A DNA stretch of 18,416 nucleotides from Paramuribaculum sp. (lineage in GTDB: Bacteria > Bacteroidota > Bacteroidia > Bacteroidales > Muribaculaceae), in the NCBI GenBank assembly GCA_029051965.1, contig JAIDJZ010000328.1:1-18416 (forward strand), in the 5' to 3' direction. The notes beneath the pieces were generated by a model. That model did no database searches and had not been told where the DNA came from. It was given only the letters and a program-made list of their open reading frames with translations. A program made the translations under genes and the position numbers. Below, piece by piece: positions 8,090 through 17,072 of this stretch. Positions within the stretch are counted from its first letter, which is position 1. Each line of letters begins with the position of its first letter.

Positions 8090-8132
8090 GCCGCCGGACC
8101 GTTTCTCCAACTTTTCCCAAGGCGACAAGACT

Positions 8133-11100
8133 ATGCTGACAATCTACAAAGCCTCCGCTGGTTCAGGAAAAACCTACACCCTGACCTACTACTACATCAA
8201 ACTCCTCATCAGCAGGAAGGATGAAGACGGCAGCTATCGTCTAAGAAAAAACTCCCGGTCGGCCCACAGATCTATACTCGCCATCACATTCACCAACAAG
8301 GCGACCGACGAAATGAAGCGGCGAATAATCCACGAACTCGCCGTGCTCGGGCGCATGGAACCTGGATGGTCCGGAAAAAGCCCCTACGCCTCCGACCTGT
8401 GCCGCGAACTAAAATGCTCGGAAGAGGAATTAGCCGAAACCGCACGCCTGACCCTAAGGAACCTGCTCTTCGACTTCAACTATTTTCAAGTCAGCACGAT
8501 CGACTCCTTTTTTCAGGTCATCCTGCGCACATTCGCACGCGAAGCGGAACTGACCGGCAACTATGAAGTCGATCTGGAAAACGACCGCGCGATGGAAAGC
8601 GGCGTGCGCACCCTTTTCGAATCGCTCCGCATAAACTCCGGATCACCCGAAACGCACCGCATCATCCATTGGCTCAAAGAATTTCTCCTCTCAGAGCTCA
8701 GCGAGGGACGCGCCGTCGCGCTCTTCAACCGCAAGAGCGACGCATTCAGCGAACTCCTCAAGTTTGTCAAGAAAACAGACACCGAAGAGTTCAAACAACG
8801 CTACCGCGAAATGATGGACTATCTTCGCCAGCCCGAACTCCTCGAAAAATTCCGCCGCCAACTCGTCGACGCTCCCGAAAAACACCGGATCCTAACCAGA
8901 CAGCTATGTCAGAATGCGCTTGACCGGATCAGCAGTCGCGGCTATGATGAAGGTAAACTTAAAATCAACGCAACCGTAATCAAACGCCTCCTCGACGGAG
9001 CCGCCAGTGGCTACGACACATCAAAATCCGAGGGTACGACCATCTCCAAAGTCCTCGACTCCCCGATCGAAGCCTGCAACGCCAAACTCAAGGAGATTCT
9101 GGCTGCCACCCCCGACGACGCGCTTCTCGATTCAATTTCAGACGCATTCGCCGCACTACACGAAGGCCGCACACGCTTCAGACTGTGGAATCTCCTGACA
9201 CGCCAGCTCTATAAACTCGGGCTGCTTGAAAGCGTCTATCGCTATATCGAGGCGTTCCGCGCCGAAAACAACACCCTCCTTCTTTCCGACACAAACTCCA
9301 TACTCGCCGAAATCATCGGCGACGGTGAAACCCCGTTTGTTTTCGAGCGACTCGGAGTCTGGCTGAGCCATTTCCTGATCGACGAATTCCAGGACACATC
9401 GAAAATGCAATGGGAAATCCTGCGGCCGCTCGTCAAAGAGGGACAGGCAACCGACGCCGACAGCCTGATAATCGGCGACGAGAAGCAATGCATCTACCGC
9501 TTCCGATCGTCTGACCCTACACTGCTCCGATCAGCCGTCGGCAATCAGTTTGCCGGCAACTCACTGATTCGCGGCGACGCTCCCGGCGAAAACACCAACT
9601 GGCGATCCTCCTCCCATGTCGTCACATTCAACAACGCCCTGTTCTCCGCACTCGCGGCCGACCTGCACCAGACTGACGTCTACGCCAATGTCTCACAGCA
9701 GATCGCTAAAAAACATGTCTCCCACAACGGCTTCATAGAAATTGCCGCCGTCAGCACTACGACAGTCTCATCGTTTGCAGCCACCGCCCTTGAAATCCTG
9801 ACCGAGCGCATCAGACGCCAGCTTCGCGCGGGCTACAAAGGAAAAGACATCTGCATTCTTGTCCGAAGCGGAGTGAAACATGGCGCCCCCGTCATCGCTC
9901 ATCTCCTTCACCTTGCCGACTGCGACCCTGACTTCAGGGGACTGCGTGTCATCTCCGACGACGCAATGCGTCTTGCATCCGCTCCGGCCGTCAGAATGAT
10001 CATCAGTGTCCTGCGCTATCTCAACACCCTCGACGAACCGGCTCCCGAGCAGCCGGACGATGCCGAAACCGACACAGCCACGCAACGCCGCCGAAACCGT
10101 TCAGAAGAAATACGCCGGATGCTGAACCGCTTCGAATACAACCGCAGCGCCGGACTCTCCCCCTCACAGGCACTTGTCGAAGCGATCGAGAATCCGGGGA
10201 AAGAATTTGACATCAAAGTCGACCTCGGCCAGATGGTCTGCTTCAGCCTCCCGGCTCTTGTAGAGCGCATCATCAACCGGATGCTGACCGACGAACTCGA
10301 ATCGCAGTGCGTCTACATCTCGGCCTTCCAGGACCTTGTGACAGAATGGAGCGGCACCCGTGCCGGCGATCTCAACGCATTCCTTGACTGGTGGGACTCG
10401 ACAGGATGCCGCTCGACCGTCAGCGCACCCGACGACGAAAACGCAATCCGCGTAATGACCATCCACAAATCGAAAGGTCTCGAATTCGCCTGCGTCCACG
10501 TGCCCTGGCTCGCCTACGACATGGTCGACTTCAAAGACAACGAATGGTTCGACAAAGCACCGGTTCCGATGATCGACGACGAGGTTGTTCCGCCGCTGAT
10601 CTCTCTTCCGCCGTCGAAATTTCTCGACCGAACATCTTTCGCCGACCAATACCACACACGCTGCCGCGACCTGCTCCTCGACGAGCTAAACATTCTTTAT
10701 GTCGCGCTGACACGTGCCACAGAAGAACTTTCCGTCATCTACCGCAACGAACCCGTCAGCGACAGCTTCCCCATCGGAGGCGTTCTGGCCCGGGCCCTGC
10801 CGGCAATCGGACTCATGGAACCGGCTGAAGAACCACCGGCCGACAAAGCGACGACAGACGAAACAACCACACCTGACGGGAAATCCGCCGTTGACTTTTC
10901 GACCTATGGCTCACCGACAGTCCCTCCGCAAAAAGAGCTGAAACCGCCGACGGCCCTCGACCCGCTCGAGTCTTTCATGATGCCGCCATACGCATCGTCG
11001 GACCGCGACGACCTCTGGCGCCACACACGCATCGACGACCTTCCGGACTTCGGAAAAGCGCGCGACCGCGGAATAATCATCCATGACCTGCTGGCCCGGG

Positions 11101-11486
11101 TCACGACAGTCGACACCCTCGACAAAGCAATAACGGACTCCATACATGCCGGCCGACTGCCGAAAGAGGAAGCCGACTCAGTGAGCAGCTATCTTCATGA
11201 ACTGATCTGTCGGCCGGAACTGCGCCAGTGGTTTGAAAACACCCGCCGGATTCTATGCGAACGCCCTATCCTCTTCCCCAACGGAGGGACGATGCGTCCT
11301 GACCGCATCGTCTGGACTGCCGACGGACACATCGACATAATCGACTACAAATCCGGCGAAATACGGTCAGACGACTATCATCATCAGATCATAAACTATG
11401 CCGACGCCCTGCGTTCGATGGGCTACGACAATATTCGCGGATTCCTATGGTATCTCAACGACTGCGAGATCGTCCGCGTATGCTGA
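8133..11486 (+). CDS. AddA/RecB-like UvrD-family helicase-nuclease
   Basis: The 1117-residue protein combines an SF1A helicase with a C-terminal RecB-type nuclease and should act in resection of double-strand breaks. The start at 8133 puts the Walker A AGSGKT at 9-14; the open frame continues upstream into the SUI1 gene, but that part is unlikely to be translated. Further helicase motifs are DEFQDT (417-422), GDEKQCIYRFR (motif III), VMTIHKSKGLEF (motif V) and LYVALTRATEEL (motif VI). The nuclease residues are intact: H984, D1057 (RPDRI), D1068, D1071 and K1073 (DYKSG), and Q1085/Y1089. AddA and RecB share this layout. AddA is favoured because Bacteroidota usually use AddAB, but no addB gene adjoins. 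asnA follows 42 bases later. Confidence 0.9.
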   Translation: MLTIYKASAGSGKTYTLTYYYIKLLISRKDEDGSYRLRKNSRSAHRSILAITFTNKATDEMKRRIIHELAVLGRMEPGWSGKSPYASDLCRELKCSEEELAETARLTLRNLLFDFNYFQVSTIDSFFQVILRTFAREAELTGNYEVDLENDRAMESGVRTLFESLRINSGSPETHRIIHWLKEFLLSELSEGRAVALFNRKSDAFSELLKFVKKTDTEEFKQRYREMMDYLRQPELLEKFRRQLVDAPEKHRILTRQLCQNALDRISSRGYDEGKLKINATVIKRLLDGAASGYDTSKSEGTTISKVLDSPIEACNAKLKEILAATPDDALLDSISDAFAALHEGRTRFRLWNLLTRQLYKLGLLESVYRYIEAFRAENNTLLLSDTNSILAEIIGDGETPFVFERLGVWLSHFLIDEFQDTSKMQWEILRPLVKEGQATDADSLIIGDEKQCIYRFRSSDPTLLRSAVGNQFAGNSLIRGDAPGENTNWRSSSHVVTFNNALFSALAADLHQTDVYANVSQQIAKKHVSHNGFIEIAAVSTTTVSSFAATALEILTERIRRQLRAGYKGKDICILVRSGVKHGAPVIAHLLHLADCDPDFRGLRVISDDAMRLASAPAVRMIISVLRYLNTLDEPAPEQPDDAETDTATQRRRNRSEEIRRMLNRFEYNRSAGLSPSQALVEAIENPGKEFDIKVDLGQMVCFSLPALVERIINRMLTDELESQCVYISAFQDLVTEWSGTRAGDLNAFLDWWDSTGCRSTVSAPDDENAIRVMTIHKSKGLEFACVHVPWLAYDMVDFKDNEWFDKAPVPMIDDEVVPPLISLPPSKFLDRTSFADQYHTRCRDLLLDELNILYVALTRATEELSVIYRNEPVSDSFPIGGVLARALPAIGLMEPAEEPPADKATTDETTTPDGKSAVDFSTYGSPTVPPQKELKPPTALDPLESFMMPPYASSDRDDLWRHTRIDDLPDFGKARDRGIIIHDLLARVTTVDTLDKAITDSIHAGRLPKEEADSVSSYLHELICRPELRQWFENTRRILCERPILFPNGGTMRPDRIVWTADGHIDIIDYKSGEIRSDDYHHQIINYADALRSMGYDNIRGFLWYLNDCEIVRVC

Positions 11487-11528
11487 CAGAATTTTTTCAA
11501 AACAGATAAAATCCCCCCAAAACCACCC

Positions 11529-12563
11529 ATGCCTCTCATCATTCCAAGAAAATATAAGCTCAAACTCCTCCCGGAGACAACCGAAGTCGCAATCAAACTT
11601 GTCAAGGAACGCTTTCAGTCGCTGCTTGCCTCATCGCTCAACCTACGTCGCGTCACAGCCCCCCTCTTCGTACTCTCCGGCACCGGACTCAACGACGACC
11701 TCAACGGCTACGAACGTGCTGTCAGATTCCCCGTGGCAGCACTCGGCGACAGCTACGCCGAGGTCGTACACTCTCTTGCGAAATGGAAACGCACGAAACT
11801 CGAAGCCTACGACATCGCACCAGGATTCGGGCTCTACACCGACATGAACGCGATCCGCGCCGACGAGGATCTCGACAACCTCCATTCGCTCTATGTCGAC
11901 CAGTGGGACTGGGAGCAGACAATCAACCCGACTGACCGCAACCTCGACTATCTGAAAGCGACAGTCGAGAAAATCTACGACGCTATCCGCCAGACAGAAC
12001 ACGAAGTCTATCAGAATTTCCCACACATCACACCCCGCCTTCCGGAAGAAATCACCTTTATCCATTCAGAAGAACTGATGCAACGCTACCCCGGACTGAC
12101 CCCGCGCGAACGCGAGGACGCTGCGGCAAAGGAATGCGGAGCCGTTTTCCTGATTGGCATAGGCGCTCCCCTGAGCGACGGCGAACCCCACGACGGACGT
12201 GCGCCCGACTACGACGACTGGAGCACCGTCAACAGCGACGGCTTCTATGGCCTCAACGGCGACATTCTCGTCTGGGACAACATTCTCGAACGATCGATCG
12301 AACTATCTTCGATGGGCATCCGGGTCAGCCCGGAAGCACTCGACCGGCAGCTCGCGGCATGCTCATGCGAAGCCCGCGCCGAACTACCGTTCCATTCACG
12401 CCTCCTTGCAGGCGAACTGCCCCCGTCGATCGGCGGCGGCATCGGACAGAGCCGACTCTGCATGTTCCTGCTCCAGAAAGCCCACATAGGCGAAGTCCAG
12501 GCTTCGATATGGCCCGAAGAGCAGCGGCGTCTCTGCGAAATCTCCGACATCCACCTGCTCTGA
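11529..12563 (+). CDS. asnA: Aspartate-ammonia ligase (asparagine synthetase A)
   Basis: AsnA makes asparagine from aspartate, ammonia and ATP in the cytoplasm. It is related to class II aminoacyl-tRNA synthetases. At 344 residues it is slightly longer than the E. coli enzyme (about 330), mainly because of small insertions. Strong signatures are HSLAKWKR (81-88), LHSLYVDQWDWE (118-129), GIGAPLSDG (210-218) with RAPDYDDWST, GLNGDILVW, and GGGIGQSR (302-309), a motif-3 ATP-site sequence. It is the last gene of the plus-strand run that starts at dnaX. A strong hairpin begins 30 bases after the stop, consistent with termination or 3'-end protection. Its neighbour birA is convergent. Confidence 0.96.
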   Translation: MPLIIPRKYKLKLLPETTEVAIKLVKERFQSLLASSLNLRRVTAPLFVLSGTGLNDDLNGYERAVRFPVAALGDSYAEVVHSLAKWKRTKLEAYDIAPGFGLYTDMNAIRADEDLDNLHSLYVDQWDWEQTINPTDRNLDYLKATVEKIYDAIRQTEHEVYQNFPHITPRLPEEITFIHSEELMQRYPGLTPREREDAAAKECGAVFLIGIGAPLSDGEPHDGRAPDYDDWSTVNSDGFYGLNGDILVWDNILERSIELSSMGIRVSPEALDRQLAACSCEARAELPFHSRLLAGELPPSIGGGIGQSRLCMFLLQKAHIGEVQASIWPEEQRRLCEISDIHLL

Positions 12564-12593
12564 CGGCAGCCTTCCTTCCCGCCCCCCACACTT

Positions 12594-12637
12594 AGAGCCG
12601 GTTCCCCAGCGTTAACAAATATTGGGGAACCGGCTCT
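12594..12637. terminator. Strong hairpin between convergent asnA and birA
   Basis: Bases 12594-12608 are a perfect 15-bp inverted repeat of 12623-12637, around a 14-base loop that contains GTTAAC. On either strand there is no U-run right after the stem, so it is not a textbook intrinsic terminator, but its position between two convergent genes fits a bidirectional terminator or an RNA 3'-end stabiliser. The outer base at 12637 is also the last base of the birA stop codon. Confidence 0.75.
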
Positions 12638-13395
12638 TACGGGTGCATGTCGCCTAAACAGGCCTGCACCTCCTTGAACGCATAGGTACGCTTGTTGCCG
12701 CTGCGTTCTGTCAGTGTGATCAGCCCGGACTGGGCTATATTGCTGATACGGGCTTCGAAACGCTCGCCTGTGGCCGAATCAACATATGGATAATAGCCCA
12801 GCGAGCGCCACAGCATCGAAAAATATCGGCTGCGAAGCTTCTCCACCCGGTCTGAAAGACACAACGACCCGCAGAAACGCAGGAAAGTATCGCCGATCAG
12901 CCGCGCAATCTCCTCAACATCGAAATCGCGGCCCGAAAGCTGCTTCATCGAAACCGGATTCGGCGCGTCGCTGACAAATTCCGTCTGATTGACATTCAGA
13001 CCGATCCCCACGACACTCCTCACAATCGAATCGCCGTTGAGCGCGTTTTCAATCAGAATGCCGCAGATCTTTCTGTCGCCGACATAAATATCATTAGGCC
13101 ACTTGATCGCTATTTCCGAGCGCAAATCCGGCAGATAATGGCGCAGAACCTCCACTATACTGACCGAGACTGCCTGCGAGATAATAAACTGCTCCGCAGC
13201 CTTCACCCCGTCCGGACAAATGACAACAGACATTGTCACATTGGCCCCGGGCTCAGACTCCCAGCTGTTTCCGCGCTGTCCGCGCCCGGCAGTCTGTCTG
13301 ACAGCCATCACTCCGAAAGGCGCTTCGTGGTCCGGCAGAAGCCGGACCGCAAGCGAATTGGTCGACAGCACCTCTTCAACCTTAATCAGCCTCAT
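12637..13395 (-). CDS. birA: Biotin-[acetyl-CoA-carboxylase] ligase
   Basis: BirA makes biotinyl-AMP and attaches biotin to the carrier protein of acyl-CoA carboxylases. The 252-residue form lacks an N-terminal helix-turn-helix, so it is the monofunctional type and should not repress biotin genes directly. Motifs are GRGQRG (37-42) with NSW, KWPND (98-102) and GDRKICGILIE with K109, plus a small C-terminal SH3-like domain ending in TYAFKEVQACLG. I chose the ATG at 13395; a GTG two codons earlier (13401) is an alternative. Either start lies inside the end of the fucosidase gene (14 or 20 bases of overlap), so birA seems coupled to a glycan-degrading operon, an unusual partner. The stop touches the terminal hairpin. 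Confidence 0.93.
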   Translation of the reverse strand: MRLIKVEEVLSTNSLAVRLLPDHEAPFGVMAVRQTAGRGQRGNSWESEPGANVTMSVVICPDGVKAAEQFIISQAVSVSIVEVLRHYLPDLRSEIAIKWPNDIYVGDRKICGILIENALNGDSIVRSVVGIGLNVNQTEFVSDAPNPVSMKQLSGRDFDVEEIARLIGDTFLRFCGSLCLSDRVEKLRSRYFSMLWRSLGYYPYVDSATGERFEARISNIAQSGLITLTERSGNKRTYAFKEVQACLGDMHP

Positions 13396-15256
13396 TGCCA
13401 CGGATTATCGAAATTTCAGCAATCGCGACTCGGTCAGAACCGTCGACCGTAGCCTTGCTGCGAAGACGGAAATAGCGCGCTTTTTCAGTTTTATTGAGAA
13501 ATACCCGCTGCGGTATCGGATTGTTGACAACATTGCCGAACTCACCGCCGGCCACATTGTTCCACTGCTTACCGTCGCACGACAGCTGGAACTCATACTT
13601 AAAGATCGTGTTCGTAAAGCCGCCGTCGCTTCCCGGTGTGTAGACAAATCCCTCAACAGGAATCTCGCGTCCCATATCGACAGTGATCTCATGACCGTTG
13701 TCCGACGGTGCCGAAGTCCACACCGTTGTCACGTCGCCGTCAAATGCCTTTTCAAGGCCGACGCATGCCGACGCTGAACCGTTGACACACACTGCTTTCA
13801 TCTCTTTGGCCGGAACGAATTCAAGATCCGAACGTTCGGCTTCCTCCGCAGGAAGCACAATCCGGTAAGCGGCAAGATTACGTAGAGTCACATCACCGCG
13901 CGAACCGGTCACTGTCACACGCAGAGCCGACGCCTTGACCGGAGCGAAAGTCAGAATCCTCTTATAGCCGACCGTTGTTCCGCGAGCGGCCGTCCTCCAA
14001 CCCTGCGGAGTCAGCACCTCCACATCAAAAGACTCGATCTGCTGCCCCTTGGAGATCTCCTCGCCAAGTTCGACACAGTTGATCTCGGTCTGGCCATCCA
14101 GCCGCGCCGTGCGTTTCGTCAGATCCAGATCCCGCAGAAGGCTCGTTCCGAGATTGGAGTCGAGCCACCGGCGCAACTCCATCAGCCGCGCGGAGTCGGC
14201 CGACGCGATAAGACCGTTGCGGTCAGGAGGTATGTTCAGCAGCAACACTGAATTGCGGCCGACAGAATTAAGATAGATCTCGGCAAGCTTCCGAAGCGAT
14301 TTAGCCTCCTCGCGATCGTGGTAGAACCATCCCGGACGAATGCTGACATCGACCTCCGAAGGCCACCACCGGACACCATCCGTCCGGCACAGCAACGACC
14401 GGCTTCCGAGATCCGAACCCATATCCGACATTCCGAACCGGGCATTATACTCATCTGCTCCCGGCAGAATACCCGGCTTCTTTGCCGTGACACTCCACTC
14501 GGTCAGACGACCCGTTCCGTTCTCGTTTCCGACCCAGCGCACATCGTCGCCCATGATGGCCGTGACCGCATCCGGCTGCAGACGTTCGATCACACTTTTG
14601 AACCGCGTCCAGTCATATTCCTGTTTCTTCCCGTTGGGACCCTCGCCGCAAGCACCGTCAAACCAGACCTCATCAACCTTTCCATAGTTTGAAAGCAACT
14701 CAGTCAGCTGAGCCACAAACATCGAGTTATAGCGTTCGGAATCGCCATAGCACTCCGCATTGCGGTCCCACGGCGAAAGATACAGCCCGAGCTTCATCCC
14801 ATAGCGGTCACACGCATCACGCAACTCTCGGACCACATCACCCTTTCCGCCGCGCCACGGCGATGCGGCCACACTGTGCGGCGTCGTCGACGTCGGCCAC
14901 AGACAGAACCCGTCATGATGCTTGGCAGTCAGGATGACCATTCTGAAACCGGCCTCGCTGAGTGTTCTGACCCACTGGTCGCAATCGAGAGCCGCCGGAT
15001 TGAACAACGCCGGATCTTCTTTGCCGTCACCCCATTCACGGTCGGTGAACGTATTGATTCCGAAATGAAGAAATGCTGTCAGCTCAAGCTCCTGCCATGC
15101 TATCTGACGCGGCGTAGGAACGACTTTCGAAGCCATTTCCACTCTCGCCGCCGAATCGGCCTCAGCCGGAAAAACGACCTCCTTGACAAAATAGTCACCG
15201 GCATGGACCGACACTGTAGCAGCAGCAAAAAGCGCCGCGATTAGATTCCGCTTCAT
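13382..15256 (-). CDS. Secreted GH29 alpha-L-fucosidase with C-terminal F5/8 (CBM32-like) domain
   Basis: The 624-residue enzyme should release alpha-linked L-fucose from glycans in the periplasm or at the cell surface. A signal peptide (MKRNLIAALFAAATVSVHA) is followed by a catalytic barrel (about 45-370) with HFGINTFTDREWG, TAKHHDGFCLWPT and VWFDGACGEGPNG. D200 in WFDGA is the predicted nucleophile. E245 in VGNENG lies 45 residues later, the spacing known from GH29B enzymes that cut alpha-1,3/1,4 fucose of Lewis-type structures, so that subfamily is likely. A beta-sandwich domain follows, then an F5/8 type C or CBM32-like domain (about 485-620: GLEKAFDGDVTTVWTSAP, EITVDMG, FRLRSKATV). The sulfatase gene lies 62 bases upstream on the same strand; that AT-rich gap shows no consensus promoter, so one transcript is probable. 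Confidence 0.93.
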   Translation of the reverse strand: MKRNLIAALFAAATVSVHAGDYFVKEVVFPAEADSAARVEMASKVVPTPRQIAWQELELTAFLHFGINTFTDREWGDGKEDPALFNPAALDCDQWVRTLSEAGFRMVILTAKHHDGFCLWPTSTTPHSVAASPWRGGKGDVVRELRDACDRYGMKLGLYLSPWDRNAECYGDSERYNSMFVAQLTELLSNYGKVDEVWFDGACGEGPNGKKQEYDWTRFKSVIERLQPDAVTAIMGDDVRWVGNENGTGRLTEWSVTAKKPGILPGADEYNARFGMSDMGSDLGSRSLLCRTDGVRWWPSEVDVSIRPGWFYHDREEAKSLRKLAEIYLNSVGRNSVLLLNIPPDRNGLIASADSARLMELRRWLDSNLGTSLLRDLDLTKRTARLDGQTEINCVELGEEISKGQQIESFDVEVLTPQGWRTAARGTTVGYKRILTFAPVKASALRVTVTGSRGDVTLRNLAAYRIVLPAEEAERSDLEFVPAKEMKAVCVNGSASACVGLEKAFDGDVTTVWTSAPSDNGHEITVDMGREIPVEGFVYTPGSDGGFTNTIFKYEFQLSCDGKQWNNVAGGEFGNVVNNPIPQRVFLNKTEKARYFRLRSKATVDGSDRVAIAEISIIRGNEAD

Positions 15257-15318
15257 AATTTATATAATAAATATGTATCCTTTGGTTTTTCAATTCATAT
15301 AATTCTCTTTCTCACAAC

Positions 15319-16917
15319 TCAATCCTTTATCGGATAGGCATAACGGATCGGATCATCATACTGCTCCTGCGCCTGTCTGAGCTTTCTCATCATCGAGCGC
15401 GTGACCTCCTCTGTGCCCGGCTTTCCGAAAATATTATTCATTTCAGTCGGATCAGACTCAAGATCATATAGCTCCCACTGATCCAGATCATTGTAGAAAT
15501 GAATCAGCTTATAGCGGCCGTCGCGCACTCCGTAGTGACGCTTGACCATATGTTCGGCGGGATATTCATAGAAATGATAGTAAAGTGTCTCGCGCCAGTC
15601 CGAAGGATGCTCGCCACGAAGAAGTGGCATCAGCGAGACTCCCTGGATATCCGACGGAACATCCAGCCCCGCAAGCTCAAGAAATGTCGGAGCATAGTCT
15701 ATGTTCTGCACCATTTCTCCGATGTCACCACGCCGGTCGAAACCCTCGGGCAGCATCATCACAAGCGGTGTGCGGAACGACTCCTCATACATAAAACGCT
15801 TGTCAAACCATCCATGCTCACCCATATAGAAGCCCTGATCGGAAGTATAGACCACGAGCGTATTTTTCAGCAAGTCATTCTTTTCAAGATAGTCAAGCAC
15901 CCGGCCGACATTGTCATCAAGGCTCTTGACAACCTTGAGATAGTCCTTCATATAGCGCTGGAACTTCCATTCGGCCAGCTCCCTGCCGGTCAGCTTATCA
16001 TTATAGTACCGCTCTATTATCGGATTGTAGAACTCGTCCCAGCGCGCCTTCTGTTCCGGATCCATTCGGCCGACAAACGCCTCATAGGTCGACTTCAGAC
16101 GGCTTTCCTCTTCCGGCCGATACATCTTCAGGTCATAGATGACATCCATATCGTGGGCACTGCCGATACTCATTTCCTGCTCTCCGGCAGCCCGGCGCCC
16201 GGCATAATCATCATAAAAGTTCTCCGGCAGAGCAAACTGTCTGTCCTCAAACAGTTCGAGATCAGCCGTGTCTGCCATCCAGTTGCGGTGGATCGCCTTA
16301 TGATGGATCAGCAGACAGAATGGCTTCTCACGGTCACGCTCATTCTCGAGCCAGTCGATCGACCGGTCGGTGATCAGATGAGTCAGATACCCGTGGCGCA
16401 CGATCGTGTCCCCCGTCATCTCGATGAAACGAGGATTATAGTAATCACCCTGACCCGGCACTATCTCCCAGCGGCTGAATCCCTGCGGCAGACTTTCAAG
16501 ATGCCACTTCCCGAACAATGCCGTCTCATAGCCGGAATCCTTCAGATAGCGCGGAAAAGTCGGCTGCGACGCATCTAACACACAGGTCGTGTTGTCCGTA
16601 AAACCGTTCTTATGGCTGTGTTTTCCCGTCAGCATGCAGGCACGGCTCGGACCCGAAAGCGAATTTGCCACAAAACTGTTGGTGAACCGCACTCCGCGTT
16701 CGGCAATCCGGTCGAGATTCGGCGTGTTGATATAACGTTTGTCGTAACAGCTCATGGCCTGTGACGTATGGTCATCAGTCATGATATACACTATGTTAAG
16801 TCTTTCATCAGCATCTGAATCCTTACAATCCGACGCCGTGGCCGCATTTCCGCTGTTGCCTGCGGCGACAAGCGCAGTGACCGGAAGAATAAACGAGCCT
16901 TTGGGAGTAATTCTCAT
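15319..16917 (-). CDS. Secreted serine-type sulfatase (sulfatase family S1)
   Basis: This 532-residue arylsulfatase-fold hydrolase removes sulfate esters, probably from glycans. A signal-like N-terminus (MRITPKGSFILPVTALVAA) precedes NIVYIMTDDH with metal ligands D48/D49. The catalytic signature SGPSRACMLTG starts at S88, so formylglycine must be made from serine, which needs an anaerobic radical-SAM maturase (anSME) not present here. Other active-site elements are R92, K137 and H139 (GKWHLES), H206, D360/Q361 and K373. The C-terminal part (YHFYEYPAEHMVKRHYGVRDGRYKLIHF and onward) is the DUF4976-like subdomain common in N-acetylglucosamine and heparan-type sulfatases. Substrate is not proven; similarity in layout to GlcNAc-6-sulfatases and the adjacent fucosidase suggest mucin or Lewis-type glycans. 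It is the first gene of the minus-strand operon and has its own perfect promoter. Confidence 0.92.
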   Translation of the reverse strand: MRITPKGSFILPVTALVAAGNSGNAATASDCKDSDADERLNIVYIMTDDHTSQAMSCYDKRYINTPNLDRIAERGVRFTNSFVANSLSGPSRACMLTGKHSHKNGFTDNTTCVLDASQPTFPRYLKDSGYETALFGKWHLESLPQGFSRWEIVPGQGDYYNPRFIEMTGDTIVRHGYLTHLITDRSIDWLENERDREKPFCLLIHHKAIHRNWMADTADLELFEDRQFALPENFYDDYAGRRAAGEQEMSIGSAHDMDVIYDLKMYRPEEESRLKSTYEAFVGRMDPEQKARWDEFYNPIIERYYNDKLTGRELAEWKFQRYMKDYLKVVKSLDDNVGRVLDYLEKNDLLKNTLVVYTSDQGFYMGEHGWFDKRFMYEESFRTPLVMMLPEGFDRRGDIGEMVQNIDYAPTFLELAGLDVPSDIQGVSLMPLLRGEHPSDWRETLYYHFYEYPAEHMVKRHYGVRDGRYKLIHFYNDLDQWELYDLESDPTEMNNIFGKPGTEEVTRSMMRKLRQAQEQYDDPIRYAYPIKD

Positions 16918-16952
16918 GAGTAACAGAATGAGGTTTGAACGATTGATTTTTG

Positions 16953-16984
16953 CAAAGATAGCTAATTGACTCTGGTTCTACAAA
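16953..16984 (-). promoter_or_regulatory. Bacteroidota-type promoter for the sulfatase-fucosidase-birA operon
   Basis: Read on the minus strand, TTTG (16984-16981), a 20-base spacer and TATCTTTG (16960-16953) match the consensus exactly. Transcription should start near 16946, giving a leader of roughly 30 bases before the ATG at 16917. The promoter is divergent from the one at 17071-17101, about 90 bases away. Confidence 0.8.
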
Positions 16985-17051
16985 TCCTGACCGACCTTTA
17001 TTATTCCGCCCGACGACCCCTTCCGCGGCCCACGCACTTCACCGCCCCTTC

Positions 17052-17072
17052 AATAAAACCAGACGTTTTATT
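17052..17072. promoter_or_regulatory. Palindrome overlapping the -33 box (candidate operator)
   Basis: AATAAAAC (17052-17059) and GTTTTATT (17065-17072) are perfect inverted repeats around the 5-base centre CAGAC. The right arm overlaps the -33 TTTG box (17071-17074) of the promoter for the helical-repeat gene. Its size, symmetry and placement fit a dimeric repressor or activator site. No regulator is identified, and A/T-rich stems of 8 bp can occur by chance. Confidence 0.4.

Noticed and set aside
8007..8132. Upstream extension of the helicase gene into the SUI1 gene
   Set aside because: The extra 42 residues are an out-of-frame reading of the conserved SUI1 domain; the AGSGKT loop sits at the expected distance from the ATG at 8133.
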